NCBI GenBank assembly: GCA_015179025.1
Contig: WHUX01000188.1
Location: forward strand, 39,105-103,104
Direction of reading: 5' to 3'
Length of the DNA stretch: 64,000 nt
DNA from: Terfezia claveryi
Lineage: Eukaryota > Ascomycota > Pezizomycetes > Pezizales > Pezizaceae
Shown here piece by piece: positions 46,391-56,732 of this stretch. Made by a program: the position numbers and the translations under genes. Position 1 is the first letter of the stretch. Every line of letters starts with the position of its first letter. Under the pieces are notes generated by a model. The model did no database searches. It had not been told where the DNA came from and was given only the letters and a program-made list of their open reading frames with translations.

Positions 46391-46800
46391 ATGTGCAACC
46401 TCTATAGATGTATGGAATTCAGACGTTTCAGGCTTCTTCATATAGAGGCTTTTGATGCATATTCGGCTCGTTCATATCGAGTGTCTTCAGCTTGTTCATA
46501 TACATCGAGTGTTTTCATGCATATTCGGCTTGTTCATATATATACAGTGTTTGTGTTCATATATATCGAGTGTTTTCATACATATTCAGCTTGTTCTTAT
46601 ATATCGAGTGTTTTCATGCTTGTTCAGCTTGTCCATATATATCGAGTGTTTCAATACATATTCGCCTTGCTAACATCGAGTGTTTTCGTACATATTCCGG
46701 GTGTTTATATTGCGTGTTTTCATACATATTCGGGGTGTTCATATCACGTGTTCTCATGAATATTCGGCTTGTTCATATATATCGAGGGTTTTCATACATA
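46391..46800. repeat. About 38-bp minisatellite
   Basis: Units of TTCATATATATCGAGTGTTT followed by TCATACATATTCGGCTTG, about ten imperfect copies. The overlapping open frames rich in Tyr, Ile and Cys are produced by the array. Confidence 0.9.
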
Positions 46801-47728
46801 AGGGGTATTCGACATTCAAATTTCTCCGCTTATACTTCTCCAGTTTTACATGCCTGTATAAGTGCTTTAACTTTGAATGCCGACCAAGTAAAACCGGAGA
46901 AAATCGAGTTTATAGACTATGAATAAAGTTGGAGAAAACCAACTTATCTACTGAAATAAAGGTCGACTAGAGTTCAAGCTAGGCCATACATCGTATAGTC
47001 CATTATGCAGCTAGCAATTAGGGGCATGTAGCTAGGAACAAGTAGTGAGTATACTTGTATATTATTGGACCAAATGCCATCCCGGCTCATTCAAAAGAAC
47101 TGCTGGAAGTAATCTAGAGATAGGTTTGGAAGAATGTTCTCATAGAAATTGTTGTCTTTGAGTACTAGAAGTCAATCAGCCAAGTACCTCGTTTACTGGA
47201 GCATTATGATCTCATCTAGCATTTGGCTCTCCAACTCATCATCTAAGTTATCTATCATTGAGTTGAGAGAGTCCCTGCTACTTAAGGTTGTCATTATTGT
47301 AAAGGTAGTTATCGATGATAGAGAGGATATTACAAGAAGTGCAGAAATATTCTCTTTATTCAAGTTCATATCAGTCATAATATTCTGAAACTCCATCTCA
47401 TTCCTTTCCAAGAAAGTCTTCTAAACAATCCATGTCATTCTTCTCTACTTCTTCTAACATCCATATACTCCTCATTCTGATCTGCTTCTAGTGTTGCCAG
47501 TGTAGTAAAATACCATTCTAGGAACCTTCTCTTTTCACTTACTTATAGTATTGCCTGTACTCATTTTCATAGTCACTAGTCTCGCACCAGGTCTTTCTTA
47601 TCTTACTCTGACATGATTATCATGAGTCGATATAATTCCTATTTCACTAACCCTTCTCTCTTGTGCATGTAGTGCATGCAATCCTATGTTAGTGTATGTA
47701 AATATATATGAAAATACTTGATATATAT
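46801..47728. other. AT-rich relic DNA up to the retrotransposon nest
   Basis: A minus-strand frame (47193-47411; MTDMNLNKENISALLVISSL) and flanking degraded sequence have weak coding character but no identity. Position 47728 is the left border of element 2. Confidence 0.4.
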
Positions 47729-48188
47729 TGTAACGACGGCTCTGGGAGCAAGGCGACCAAGGGGTACGCTGTGGCAAGGTTAGGATAACACACACGTAGG
47801 AATGCTACGTGTGTGACTAGGGGGAGGCTGAGACGGGAGGCAAGGGCAAGAGGCAAGAGAGGCAGAGGGCAAGGGACATGAGACACGCGGAAGCAGTTGC
47901 TGTGTGTGTTAAGGGAGGCAGCTGGGCTACAGAGACAAGGCGAGACAAGAAGGTGCACAAGGAAGATGCACCAATGTGGAGAGAAGCAAGGCCCTGTATT
48001 GGATATACAAGACGTTAGATGGGGATCCAACGACAGTACGAGGGACAGGCTCTATATATACATAACTCGGTCAGGGCAATGGGGAAAATAAGCTTCCCTA
48101 TCTCAGAAGCCAAGCAAGGTAATGATAACACAATAGCCCATCACCTGCGATTGCAGGTGATGACAACTGAACACACGGTTGTTACACT
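47729..48188 (-). repeat. 3' LTR of element 2
   Basis: 460 bp with inverted ends TGTAAC/GTTACA and one 24-bp near-palindrome at 48139-48162. Next to it (48189-48202) is the complement of a polypurine tract (TAAGGGGGGATAG on the minus strand). The left flank is TATAT. Confidence 0.92.
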
Positions 48189-48346
48189 ATCCCCCCCTTA
48201 GGCTAGAGCTCCAGTGACTAGGAGGCCTGGGCACGATAACCGGCAAAATTAACACAGAAAACAACAACAACAAGAGCAAGGACAAGAACCCCAACTCCGA
48301 ACAACAACAAGAACAGAAAAAACAACAAGGATGCAAAGTCGCGACC

Positions 48347-48730
48347 TCAGTCGACTGGGCGAGGCTTCCTGAGGTATTGCTGGTAGAACAGGGTAACCAA
48401 ATCTTGCGCATTCTCTAAGTCCTCTATGGGTTGCCAGGTAGTCTCCTCGTCCCCTACCCACTTGACCTTATACTGAACTTGCCCATAGCGTTTTCTAGAG
48501 TCCAGTACCTCCTCAACCTCCCACTCCTCTTCACTTGCAATCACTACAGGAGGGGGTGGGGGGTGCTTTTGCCCAAGGAGGGGATCGTTGGCAGCTGGTT
48601 CGATCTCCGAGACGTGAACGACCGAGTAGCGTTTGATATCTTTAGGGAACTTCAACCGGTAGGCATGAGTGCCCACATTCCCTAATACCTTATATGGCCC
48701 CAGGAACTTATGATCCAGCTTACGAGAAAG
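48347..48730 (-). pseudogene. Chromodomain and integrase C-terminus of element 2
   Basis: Minus strand. After the GPYEVL-like integrase tail come FPKDIKRYSVVHVSEIEP and a Pro run, then the chromodomain: EEEWEVEEVLDSRKRYGQVQ, YKVKWVGDEETTWQP and LVTLFYQQY. Chromodomains at the pol C-terminus direct integration towards marked chromatin in this retrotransposon branch. It is open here but separated from the rest of the integrase by frame breaks near 48680-48730. Confidence 0.85.
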
Positions 48731-49935
48731 TCATTCTGTCTGGAAGTGCCGACTAGAGAGCCACACCTTGTCTCCTGGCTGGTATCTGGGGGCTGGCAGT
48801 CGTGATCCGTTGGTATATTCAGCTTGCCTGGCTTGCGCATATCCCAGCTCGGCTTTTAGGGTAGAGTGAAGTTCAGAAATCTGCGTGGCGAACTCCTTAG
48901 CTGGGGCATTCTCCCTGGCCTTACGCAGAGGTGCCAAGGAGTCTACAACTGAGGGTGCCAGCCATAATTGGCCAGGAATGGGGAGGTCTTCAGGGTCTCA
49001 GAGAAGTGGTTGTTGGCGGAGAATTCGCAGGTGGCCAGTAATGAAACCCAGTTATTCTGCTGGTAATTGATGTACACCCTCAGATATTGCTCCATGATGG
49101 CGTTCATACGTTCTGACTGGCTATCAGTCTGAGGGTGGTATGCCGTAGATAGGTGTACTTCAATACCCAACAGCTCATAGAATGTTTTCCAGAAGTCGGC
49201 GACGAACTGAGGGCCATGGTCTGAGACAATCGACGCTGGGAGGCTATGGTAATGGAAGACATTATCCAGGTAGAGGGATGCCAATTCGGGGGCCAAGCAG
49301 GTGTCTCGACAGGGTATCACATGCCTCATTTTCGTTAACCGATCCACTACCATCAAGATGGCATTGAATCCCGAGTCTTTCGGCAATCCGGTGATGAAGT
49401 CCATAGTCAGGTGTTGCCAGGGTTGTTCTGGGACTTCCAGGGGCTTCAGGGTACCATACGGAGCGTGGCGGATGGGTTTGGCACGCTTGCAGATATGACA
49501 ATTCTGTATGTACCGCTCCACCTCCTTCCGTTGGTCAATCCACGTATATTGCCTAGCTAGCAGCTCTAACGTTTTAGCTACCCCAAGATGACCCGCAGCC
49601 AGGGTATCATGGTGTTCCTTGATCAGCTGCATCCGCAGCTCTCCTTCAGGTATATAGAGCCGATCTAGGTGGTATAGGAGGCCATCCTGAGTGGTGCACT
49701 CGGCTAGGGAAATCTTGGTGTGACGGCGCTGTCCAGACTCCACTGCAGCAATTATATCCTTAACCAGGTCGTCCTCCGCATATGCCCGTTGTATCTGCAG
49801 AAGGAGATCTGCTCCTGGGTTTGCTTCAGCTTTAGCATCAGCATCAGTATCAGCATCAGCATCAGCATCAGCATCAGCATCAGCATCAGCATCAGCATCA
49901 GCATCAGCATCAGCATCAGCATGGCTAGTGGCCAC
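48731..49935 (-). pseudogene. Integrase of element 2 with Asp-Ala repeat linker
   Basis: The long minus-strand frame 48943-49935 begins with about 12 Asp-Ala pairs encoded by a hexanucleotide repeat, then the zinc-binding HHCC part (AGHLGVAKTLELL, then NCHICKRAK). The core shows catalytic residues in MDFITGLPKDSG, IVSDHGPQF and SQSERMNAIM, so the D,D-35-E triad looks intact. The remaining C-terminal part (48731-48937) is in another frame. Element 3 lacks both Asp residues of this triad. Confidence 0.88.
49826..49925. repeat. Hexanucleotide microsatellite (CAGCAT)n in pol
   Basis: About 16 near-perfect copies encode Asp-Ala pairs on the minus strand, in the linker between RNase H and integrase. 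Elements 1 and 3 have shorter Glu-Ala or related repeats at the same place. Confidence 0.95.
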
Positions 49936-49949
49936 CAGGTCGAGATTTT

Positions 49950-50453
49950 AGGTTTCAGTACCACCTGATTTTGGTACTTCAACCTTTCATCCCCCCTTTT
50001 AGGGAGATCTCCTGATCTCCTGGTCAGTGCATCCGGCTTACCCCCAGCTTTTCCAGGCCGATACTTGATCTTGAAGTTGAATCGAGATAAGAACTCCGAC
50101 TACCTAGCCTGCTGTCGGTTCAGTAGCTTAGTGGTGGTGAAGTACTGAAGATTCTTGTGATCGGATAGCACCTCGATGATCCCCTTGGCTGACTCCAGGT
50201 GTGGCCTCCACTCCTCGAATGCTCGCACAATGGCCATTAACTCTTTATCATAGATTTCATAATTACACACAGCCAGAGAGTGCTTTTTTGAGAAGTATGC
50301 CACTGGGTGGAGGATCCCATTGACATACTGAGACAAGATTCCCGTGGAGACATAGTCGGAGGCGTCAGTCTCCATGATACATTCGCTGTCCAGATCGAAA
50401 TGGGCCAGGATCAGTCCTGAGCAGAAAGCTTCCTTGAGGTTCTGGAAGGCAGA
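49950..50453 (-). pseudogene. RNase H of element 2
   Basis: Minus-strand frames contain [20 protein letters not shown] (first catalytic Asp region), [20 protein letters not shown] and [19 protein letters not shown], in the order of Ty3/gypsy RNase H. Stops split it, for example near 50455 and just after 50100. Confidence 0.85.
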
Positions 50454-51245
50454 TTAGGCTTCTGGATTCCAGTCGAAGCGCCGGTCTTTCTTGGTCAGGG
50501 CGGTGAGGGGGGCTACGATCTTCAAATACCCTAGAATGAACCGCCGGTAAAAGTTAGTGAACCCCAGGAAGGCTTGGATATCCTTGAGATTTGCTGGAAT
50601 TTGCCATTCCTGGACAGCGGTAACCTTGGTGGGATTCATCCTGATACCTTCAGTAATGATAATTAACCCCAGATACTTGACCTCTTGTACATGAAACTCG
50701 CATTTCTCGGGCTTGAGGTACAATCCGGCTTGCTCCAGCTTCTTCAACACTTGACGAACATGGATTTTGTGCTCTGCCAGGGTATCCGAATAGATCAGGA
50801 TATCGTCAAGGTAGGCTGTACAGAACACATCCAGAAAGTCTCGCAGGGTGTCATTAATAAAGTGCTGGAAAGAGGTCGGGGCGTTAGTCAACCCAAAAGG
50901 CATAACATTATACTCAAAGTGGCCATAACGAGTTCGGAAGGCAGTTTTCCACTCCTCCCTTTCGGCGATCCGTACCAGGTTGTATGCCCCTCTCAAATCC
51001 AGTTTGGTGAACCACTTGGCCTTGGAGAGCCTGGCTAATGTCTCCTGGATTAGGGGTAGGAGGTACCTGTTTTTGACCGTTATCTCGTTCAGGCCACGAT
51101 AATCAATACACAACTGAAGGGAGCCGTCCAATTTCTTCATGAACAGCACCGAGGCACCTGCTGGTGAGGAGCTGTGGCGAATGAAGCTCTTGTTGAGGTT
51201 TTCTTCCAAGTATTTCTTCAGGGCTTCCAGCTCAACCTGGGACAT
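50454..51245 (-). pseudogene. Reverse transcriptase of element 2 (nearly complete domain)
   Basis: A 263-codon open frame with RT motifs in order: [66 protein letters not shown] (catalytic YLDD) and the thumb/connection [16 protein letters not shown]. The domain is intact, but neighbouring stops separate it from the linker and RNase H. Confidence 0.9.
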
Positions 51246-51924
51246 TCCATAGAGAGGCCCATAGGGGGGGGTTTTACCTTCTACCAGCGGGATAGTGTGG
51301 TCGTATGGTCAGTGTGGTGCGAGTTTCTCTGAGGCCTTTTCCGAGAACAGATCAATAAACTCATGATATTTATCCAGGACCATAGCCCTCCACTCCTCCT
51401 TAGGCCGCATCTTGTTGATTTCCAGGTTAACCTCGTATATAGATAGGGCATGAGTCTTCAGCTTGTGCCTCCTGGTAAGGTAAGCGAAAGCCCCTGCCCC
51501 AATAAAGCTAATGTTCAGGGGTTTTGGGGTCGCCAGAGAAACAGGGGGGACAGGGGTAACCGGGGAGTGGACAGCATTGATGTGCGCAGGCTGGTGTACC
51601 ACCTGGGCTGGGTGGATTATCGGGGGTGGTAATGCACATAGCCCCGTGATGGTGATTTTTGGACCTCCACAGTTTTTTCTGCAATAATGGCTGTTGAATT
51701 GCAAGGAGTACGAGCTGAAGCTGACTGACACATCATGCATTCTGAGCTAGGGGATCCCAAGCACAATTGCATATTTTAGTTTGGTCACAAACATTGGGAG
51801 GTCCTCTGAATGGTCTCCAATGGCACTGGGCAGATACGGGAGGTCGGTAATAGCCCCAGAAGAGATGGGGCGGCCATCAATGACGTCGAGAAGGCGGGGG
51901 GTTTTTAACTTCGAGGTTGGTATG
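51246..51924 (-). pseudogene. Protease end and pol linker of element 2, truncated by insertion
   Basis: Minus-strand segments 51309-51740 ([40 protein letters not shown]) and 51747-51924 (PTSKLKTPRLLDVIDGRPIS). The sequence is cut at the Ile/Pro codons just after the protease active site region, exactly at the LTR start of element 3, so the active-site loop itself lies on the missing side. Confidence 0.88.
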
Positions 51925-52447
51925 TATAACAACCGTGTATTCAGTTGTCATCACCTGCGATCGCAGGTGACGGGTCATTGCCATTGTTGTCTTTGTCTTT
52001 GTCATCACCTGCAATCGTAGGTGATGGGTTATCATTATCGTTACCTTTTCCTTGGCTTCCGAGATAGGGAAGCTTATTCCCCCTATTGCCCTGACCGAGT
52101 TATGTATATATAGAGCCTGTCCCTCGTACTGTCGTTGGATCCCCATCCAACGTCTTGTATACCTAATACAGGACCTTGTCTCTTCGCGAAGGTGTACCTC
52201 CCTTGTACACCCCCTCGTCTTGCCTTGTCCCGTGAATAACTCTACAGCACAGCTGCCCCCCTCCGACACATGCGGCAACTGCTTCCGCGTGTCTCGTGCT
52301 CCTTGCCCTCTGCCCCTCTTGCCTCTTGCCCTTGCCCCTAGCCTTTCCCCTGATCACACATGTAGCGTTCCTACGTCTGTGTTACCTCGTCCCTGTCCTC
52401 GCCCCGGCGTACCCCTTGGTCGCCTTGTCCTCGGAGCCCTCGTTACA
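51925..52447 (+). repeat. 5' LTR of element 3
   Basis: 523 bp. It starts TATAACAACC (the 3' copy has the expected TGTAACAACC) and ends CGTTACA. It carries two 24-bp palindrome-like motifs (51949-51972 and 52003-52026) and a TATA-rich core (about 52104-52113) before GAGCCTGTCC. The following bases CTACGTTGGATC are shared with element 1 and may include the primer site; no tRNA match is claimed. Confidence 0.9.
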
Positions 52448-52478
52448 CTACGTTGGATCTTTCAGACCAACTGGTACG

Positions 52479-53612
52479 ATGTCCGCGAACATTCCACTAC
52501 CCACCAATAGATTCGCAGCCTGGAGGGCGACTCCGATCCCATCAGACCCGACAGAACTATCAGCATACCGACGAACTGTGATCGAGATATTCACAGATAC
52601 TTATGCCATCGGCGAACAACAAGGAGCGGACCTTCAGAAAGCCGAAAGGCGAATCCGAGAAGCTGAAGATGAAATAACCCTCCTCCGAGAAGATGCAGCA
52701 GAGGACAGGATAACCATCCGGAGACTGACTCACGCTTTGGACCTGACCGATGGTCCAAAAAACCAGAAAACACAAGACCTACCCACCCCGCCCAAGTTTA
52801 ATGGGGACCGAGGCCGGCTATGAGCATGGAAAAACTCTTTGCAGATAAAACTCTCTGGGGACTCGGCGAAGTTCCCCACCGTTCACCACCAGCTCTCATA
52901 CGTCTATGGCCTACTGGAGGGTAAGGCCATGGACCAGGTACAGCCCTTCGTCAAGGCCACGGGGATTGATCTGGTAGATATCCCAGCACTAATGGCAATC
53001 CTGGACCGAGCCTTCGGAGACCCGGATCCTAAAGGAACCGCCAGCAGGGCCCTGCGAGACCTCAAGCAAAAAGACAACGAACTGTCAGCCTATGTCGCTG
53101 AGTTCTCCAGGCTAGCAGCAGAGATCAATTGGAATGACAAAGCCAAGCTCGATCAGTTCAAAGACGGGCTTACCTTCGAGCTGAAAAAGGCTCTGGTTTA
53201 CTGCCCACCGACCAAGACCCTGGAGGGACTTATTGAACAAGCTAGCTGGGTGGAACAGCAGACAGCGGCACTCAGAGCCCCCCAAAAGACACTCCCGACC
53301 TCGACTCCCCGTACACCATTTCTGACAGCACGCACCCAACAACAACCACCCATACCAGTCAACAAGCCTGTGCACCCCTCCTTGGTAGCGGGTGGGGCTG
53401 CCCCCATGGACCTGCCAGCAGGTAGGCCTCGTCTTACCCAGGAGGAAAGGGACCGTCGCCGCACTCAAGGTTTGTGCATTGCATGTGGGAAGGGGGACCA
53501 TTTCATCACGGCGTGTCCCCTCCGCAAGAACTGCTCCCTGGCCGCCCACGCCATATCCGAATCACGGATCGAAGAAGTTGAAGAGTCGGGAAAAGGAGAG
53601 TCCCTTGCCTAG
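52479..53612 (+). pseudogene. gag of element 3 with in-frame UGA
   Basis: An ATG at 52479 opens about 114 codons with a predicted coiled coil (QKAERRIREAEDEITLLRED), then a TGA at 52821-52823, then the same frame continues to 53612. The second part holds the capsid-like region (IPALMAILDRAFGDPDPKGT, YVAEFSRLAAEINWND) and a CCHC knuckle CIACGKGDHFITAC. The TGA occupies the same codon as in element 1. The frame ends with TAG inside the stem of the proposed frameshift signal. Confidence 0.88.
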
Positions 53613-53633
53613 TTACTGACACTAGCAAGGGAC
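53588..53633 (+). promoter_or_regulatory. Putative -1 ribosomal frameshift signal between gag and pol
   Basis: Heptamer G GGA AAA (53588-53594) is in the gag frame. A 5-nt spacer follows (53595-53599), then a 13-bp stem with one bulged C (53600-53613 with 53621-53633) and a 7-nt loop. Pol is open in the -1 frame from 53582, directly after a TGA at 53579-53581. The layout fits canonical -1 frameshift sites. Confidence 0.75.
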
Positions 53634-54337
53634 CTGCTCCAGGCCGCTTACCTTTGTCTTTATCTGCATTTTCTGTGTCTTCTGCTTCTTCTATTGTTGA
53701 CGAATCTCGCTTGTTCAGTGAGCATTTTGTTGTATCTATCTCCCTCAAAATCAATAATGATAGAACAATTACCACGTCAGCACTCATAGATTGTAGAGCC
53801 TCAGGAATTGCATTCGTTGACCAGGCCTTTGTCAGTAAATTCTCCATACCCATGTCCAAGCTCAAAACCCCCCGTGTTCTGGATATCATCGACGGTCGAC
53901 CCATCTCCTCCAGAGATATCACCGATATTGCGTGCGTGCCTGCCCTAGTCGGGGATCACTCCGAGGCAAACCTCCCAATGTTCGTGACAAAGCTCAAATA
54001 TCCAATTGTCCTTGGAATCCCCTGGCTTAGAATGCACGATGTATCGGTCAGCTTCGGCTCCTATACCCTGCAGTTCAACAGCCAGTATTGCAAAAAGCAC
54101 TGCGGGAACCCAAAGGCCACCGTCACTGGGTTGTATGCCTTGCCTACCCCGATAATCCACCCGACTCAGGTGGTGCACCTGCCTGCGCACATCGATGCCA
54201 ATTCCCCTGTTCCCCGGTGCCCCCTGTTCTCCCTGTGCCCCCTGTTCCCCCTGTGCCCCTGTTCCCCTGTGCCCCCTGTTCCCCTGTGCCCCTGTTCCCC
54301 CTGTGCCCCCTGTTCCCCAAAAGCCTCTGAACGTTAG
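53613..54337 (+). pseudogene. Aspartic protease of element 3
   Basis: It continues from the frameshift site (TDTSKGPAPGR) through ALIDCRASGIAFVDQAF, where element 1 has DCGASG; Arg in place of Gly should damage the active site. Then come LDIIDGRPISSRDITDIAC and [18 protein letters not shown]. It ends in a Cys/Pro-rich tract because the CCCTGT repeats at about 54200-54320 shift the frame relative to RT. Confidence 0.85.
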
Positions 54338-56240
54338 CTTCATCGGGGCAGGGGCTTTCGCTTACCTCACCAGGAGGTACAAGCTGAAGGCTCATGCCCT
54401 GTCCATACACGAGGTGAACCTGGAGATTAATAAGACACGGTCGAAGGAGGAGTGGAAGTCCATGGTACCGGACGAATACCACGAATTCATCGACCTGTTC
54501 TCGGAGAAGGCCGCAGAAAAGCTCGCACCCCACCGGCCATATGACCATACTATTCCGCTGATAGAGGGTAAGACCCCCCCCTATGGGCCCCTCTACGGAA
54601 TGTCCCGGTTGGAGCTGGAGGCCCTGAAGAAATACCTGGAGGAAAACCTCAACAAGAGCTTCATTCGCCATAGCTCTTCTCCAGCGGGTGCCCCTGTGCT
54701 GTTTGTGAAAAAATCGGACGGCTCTCTTCGGTTGTGTGTGGACTATCGTGGCCTGAACGAGATAACGGTCAAGAACAGGTATCCCCTGCCTCTAATCCAG
54801 GAGACATTAGCCAGGCTTTCCAAGGCCAAATGGTTCACCAAACTGGATTTGAGAGGGGCATACAACCTGGTACGGATTGCCGAGGGGGAGGAGTGGAAAA
54901 CGGCCTTCCGAACTCGCTATGGCCACTTCGAGTACAATGTCATGCCCTGCGGCTTAACCAACACCCCGGCCTCTTTCCAATACTTTATCAATGACACCCT
55001 GCGAGACTTCTTGGATGTGTTCTGCACGGCTTACCTCGACGATATCTTGATTTATTCGGATACCCTAGCAGAACACAAGATTCATGTCCGGCAGGTGTTG
55101 GAAAAGCTGGAGCAAGCCGGATTGTACCTCAAGCCCGAGAAATGCGAGTTTCATGTGCAAGAGGTCAAGTATCTGGAGTTAATCATCACTACGGAGGGCA
55201 TCAGGATGGACCCTGCCAAGGTTACCGCTGTCCAGGAATGGCAAATCCCAGCAAATCTCAAGGATGTCCAGGCATTCCTGGGGTTCGCCAACTTCTACCG
55301 GCGTTTTATCCTGGGATATTCGAAGATCGTAGCCCCCCTCACCGCCCTGACCAAAAAAGACCGGCGCTTCGACTGGAATCCAGAAGCTCAGTTGGTCTTC
55401 CAGAACCTCAAGGAAGCCTTCTGCTCAGCACCGATCCTGGCACATTTCGACCCTGACCAGGAATGTGTCATCGAAACCGATGCTTCCGATTATGTCTCCG
55501 CGGGAATCCTCTCTCAGTATGTCAACGGCATCCTCCACCCAGTGGCCTACTTCTCGAAAAAACACTCCCCAGCTGAGTGCAACTACGAGATCTACGACAA
55601 GGAGCTGATGGCCATCGTGCGAGCATTCGAGGAATGGAGGCCATACCTGGAGTCAGCCAAGGGGATTATCGAAGTACTTTCCGACCATAAGAACCTTGAG
55701 TACTTTACCACCACCAAGCTGCTCAACCGATGGCAGGCCAGGTGGTCGGAATTCCTCTCTCGGTTCAACTTTAAGATCAAGTACCGACCCGGAAAAGCTG
55801 GTGGTAAGCCGGATGCACTGACCAGGAGATCAGGAGATCTCCCTAAATGGGGGGATGAAAGGCTGAAGTACCAGAATCAGGTGGTACTGAAACCCGAAAA
55901 TCTCGACCTGGCGGCCAATACCCTTGCGGAAGCTGAAGCTGAGGCTGAGGCTGATGTGGAAGCTGAGGCTGACCTCCGACAACTAGTGAGACAGGCATAT
56001 GAGGACGACCCCCTGGCCAAGGAAATTATCACCGCAGTGGACTCTGGCCAGCGCCGCCACCCCAAGATCTTCCTAGCCGAGTGTACCGTCCAGGAAGGCC
56101 TCCTCTACTACCTCGAGCGGCTGTATGTGCCGGAAGGAGAGCTGCGCCTTCGATTGATCAAGGAATACCATGACAGCCTGGTTGCAGGTCACCCTGGAGT
56201 GGCCAAAACATTAGAGCTTCTGGCCAGGGAATACACATAG
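54320..56240 (+). pseudogene. RT-RNase H-integrase N-terminus of element 3
   Basis: The frame is open from 54195 (repetitive part) and real pol sequence starts about 54320 ([20 protein letters not shown]). RT motifs: [62 protein letters not shown]. RNase [48 protein letters not shown]. An Ala/Glu-rich linker (residues AEAEAEADVEAEADL) precedes the integrase zinc domain with GHPGVAKTLELLAREYT. It ends at TAG (56238-56240), where element 2 has TGG (Trp). Confidence 0.92.
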
Positions 56241-56732
56241 ATTGACCAACGGAAGGACGTGGAGCGGTACGTACGGAACTGCCACTTTTGCAAGCGTGCT
56301 AAGCCTGTCCGCCATGCCCCGTATGGGACCCTGAAACCTCTGGATATCCCTGATCGGCCATGGCTGCACCTGACTATGTACTTCGTGACAGGGTTACCAG
56401 AAGATTCGGGGTTCAATGCCATCTTGATGGTAGTAGATCGGTTGACGAAAATGAGGCATGTTATACCTTGCCGGGACACCTGCTCCACCCCAGAGTTAGC
56501 CAACCTCTACCTCAACAATGTATTCCGATACCATGGCCTTCTTGAGTCGATTGTATCCAACCGTGGCCCTCAGTTTACCTCAGAATTCTGGCAAGACTTC
56601 TACGAACTTCTGGGGATCAAAGTACGCCTGTCAATGGCATATTACCTCCAGACGGACGGCCAATCAGAGAGGATGAACGCCATTATGGAGCAATATCTGC
56701 GGGCCTTTGTCAATTACCAGCAGGATAACTAG
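56241..56732 (+). pseudogene. Integrase core of element 3, catalytic Asp residues lost
   Basis: The segment carries NCHFCKRAKPVRHAPYGTLK and the core. The first catalytic position reads MYFVTGLPEDSG (element 2 MDFITGLPKDSG) and the second IVSNRGPQF (element 2 IVSDHGPQF), so both Asp are replaced (Tyr, Asn). The Glu region GQSERMNAIM is kept. It ends at TAG (56730-56732) where a relative has TGG. Confidence 0.9.

Larger units (their letters stand above)
47729..51924 (-). mobile_element. Ty3/gypsy chromovirus element 2, interrupted by element 3
   Basis: Minus strand. It has a complete 3' LTR at 47729-48188, polypurine tract, chromodomain, integrase, RNase H, RT and linker, and then breaks off inside the protease at 51924, where the LTR of element 3 begins. 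The last 5 bases before the break are GTATG. The missing gag and 5' LTR should lie beyond elements 3 and 4, right of the window. It is the least damaged of the three relatives in the integrase. Confidence 0.93.

Noticed and set aside
46391..46926. Tyr/Ile/Cys-rich frames that look like membrane proteins
   Set aside because: Generated by the 38-bp minisatellite in several frames.
48885..49501. Plus-strand and alternative minus frames over the integrase of element 2
   Set aside because: Overlap the integrase frame, which has all catalytic motifs; the others have none.
52821..52823. UGA in gag as selenocysteine
   Set aside because: Filamentous ascomycetes are not known to use selenocysteine and no SECIS-like element was sought or seen; mutation or stop is simpler.
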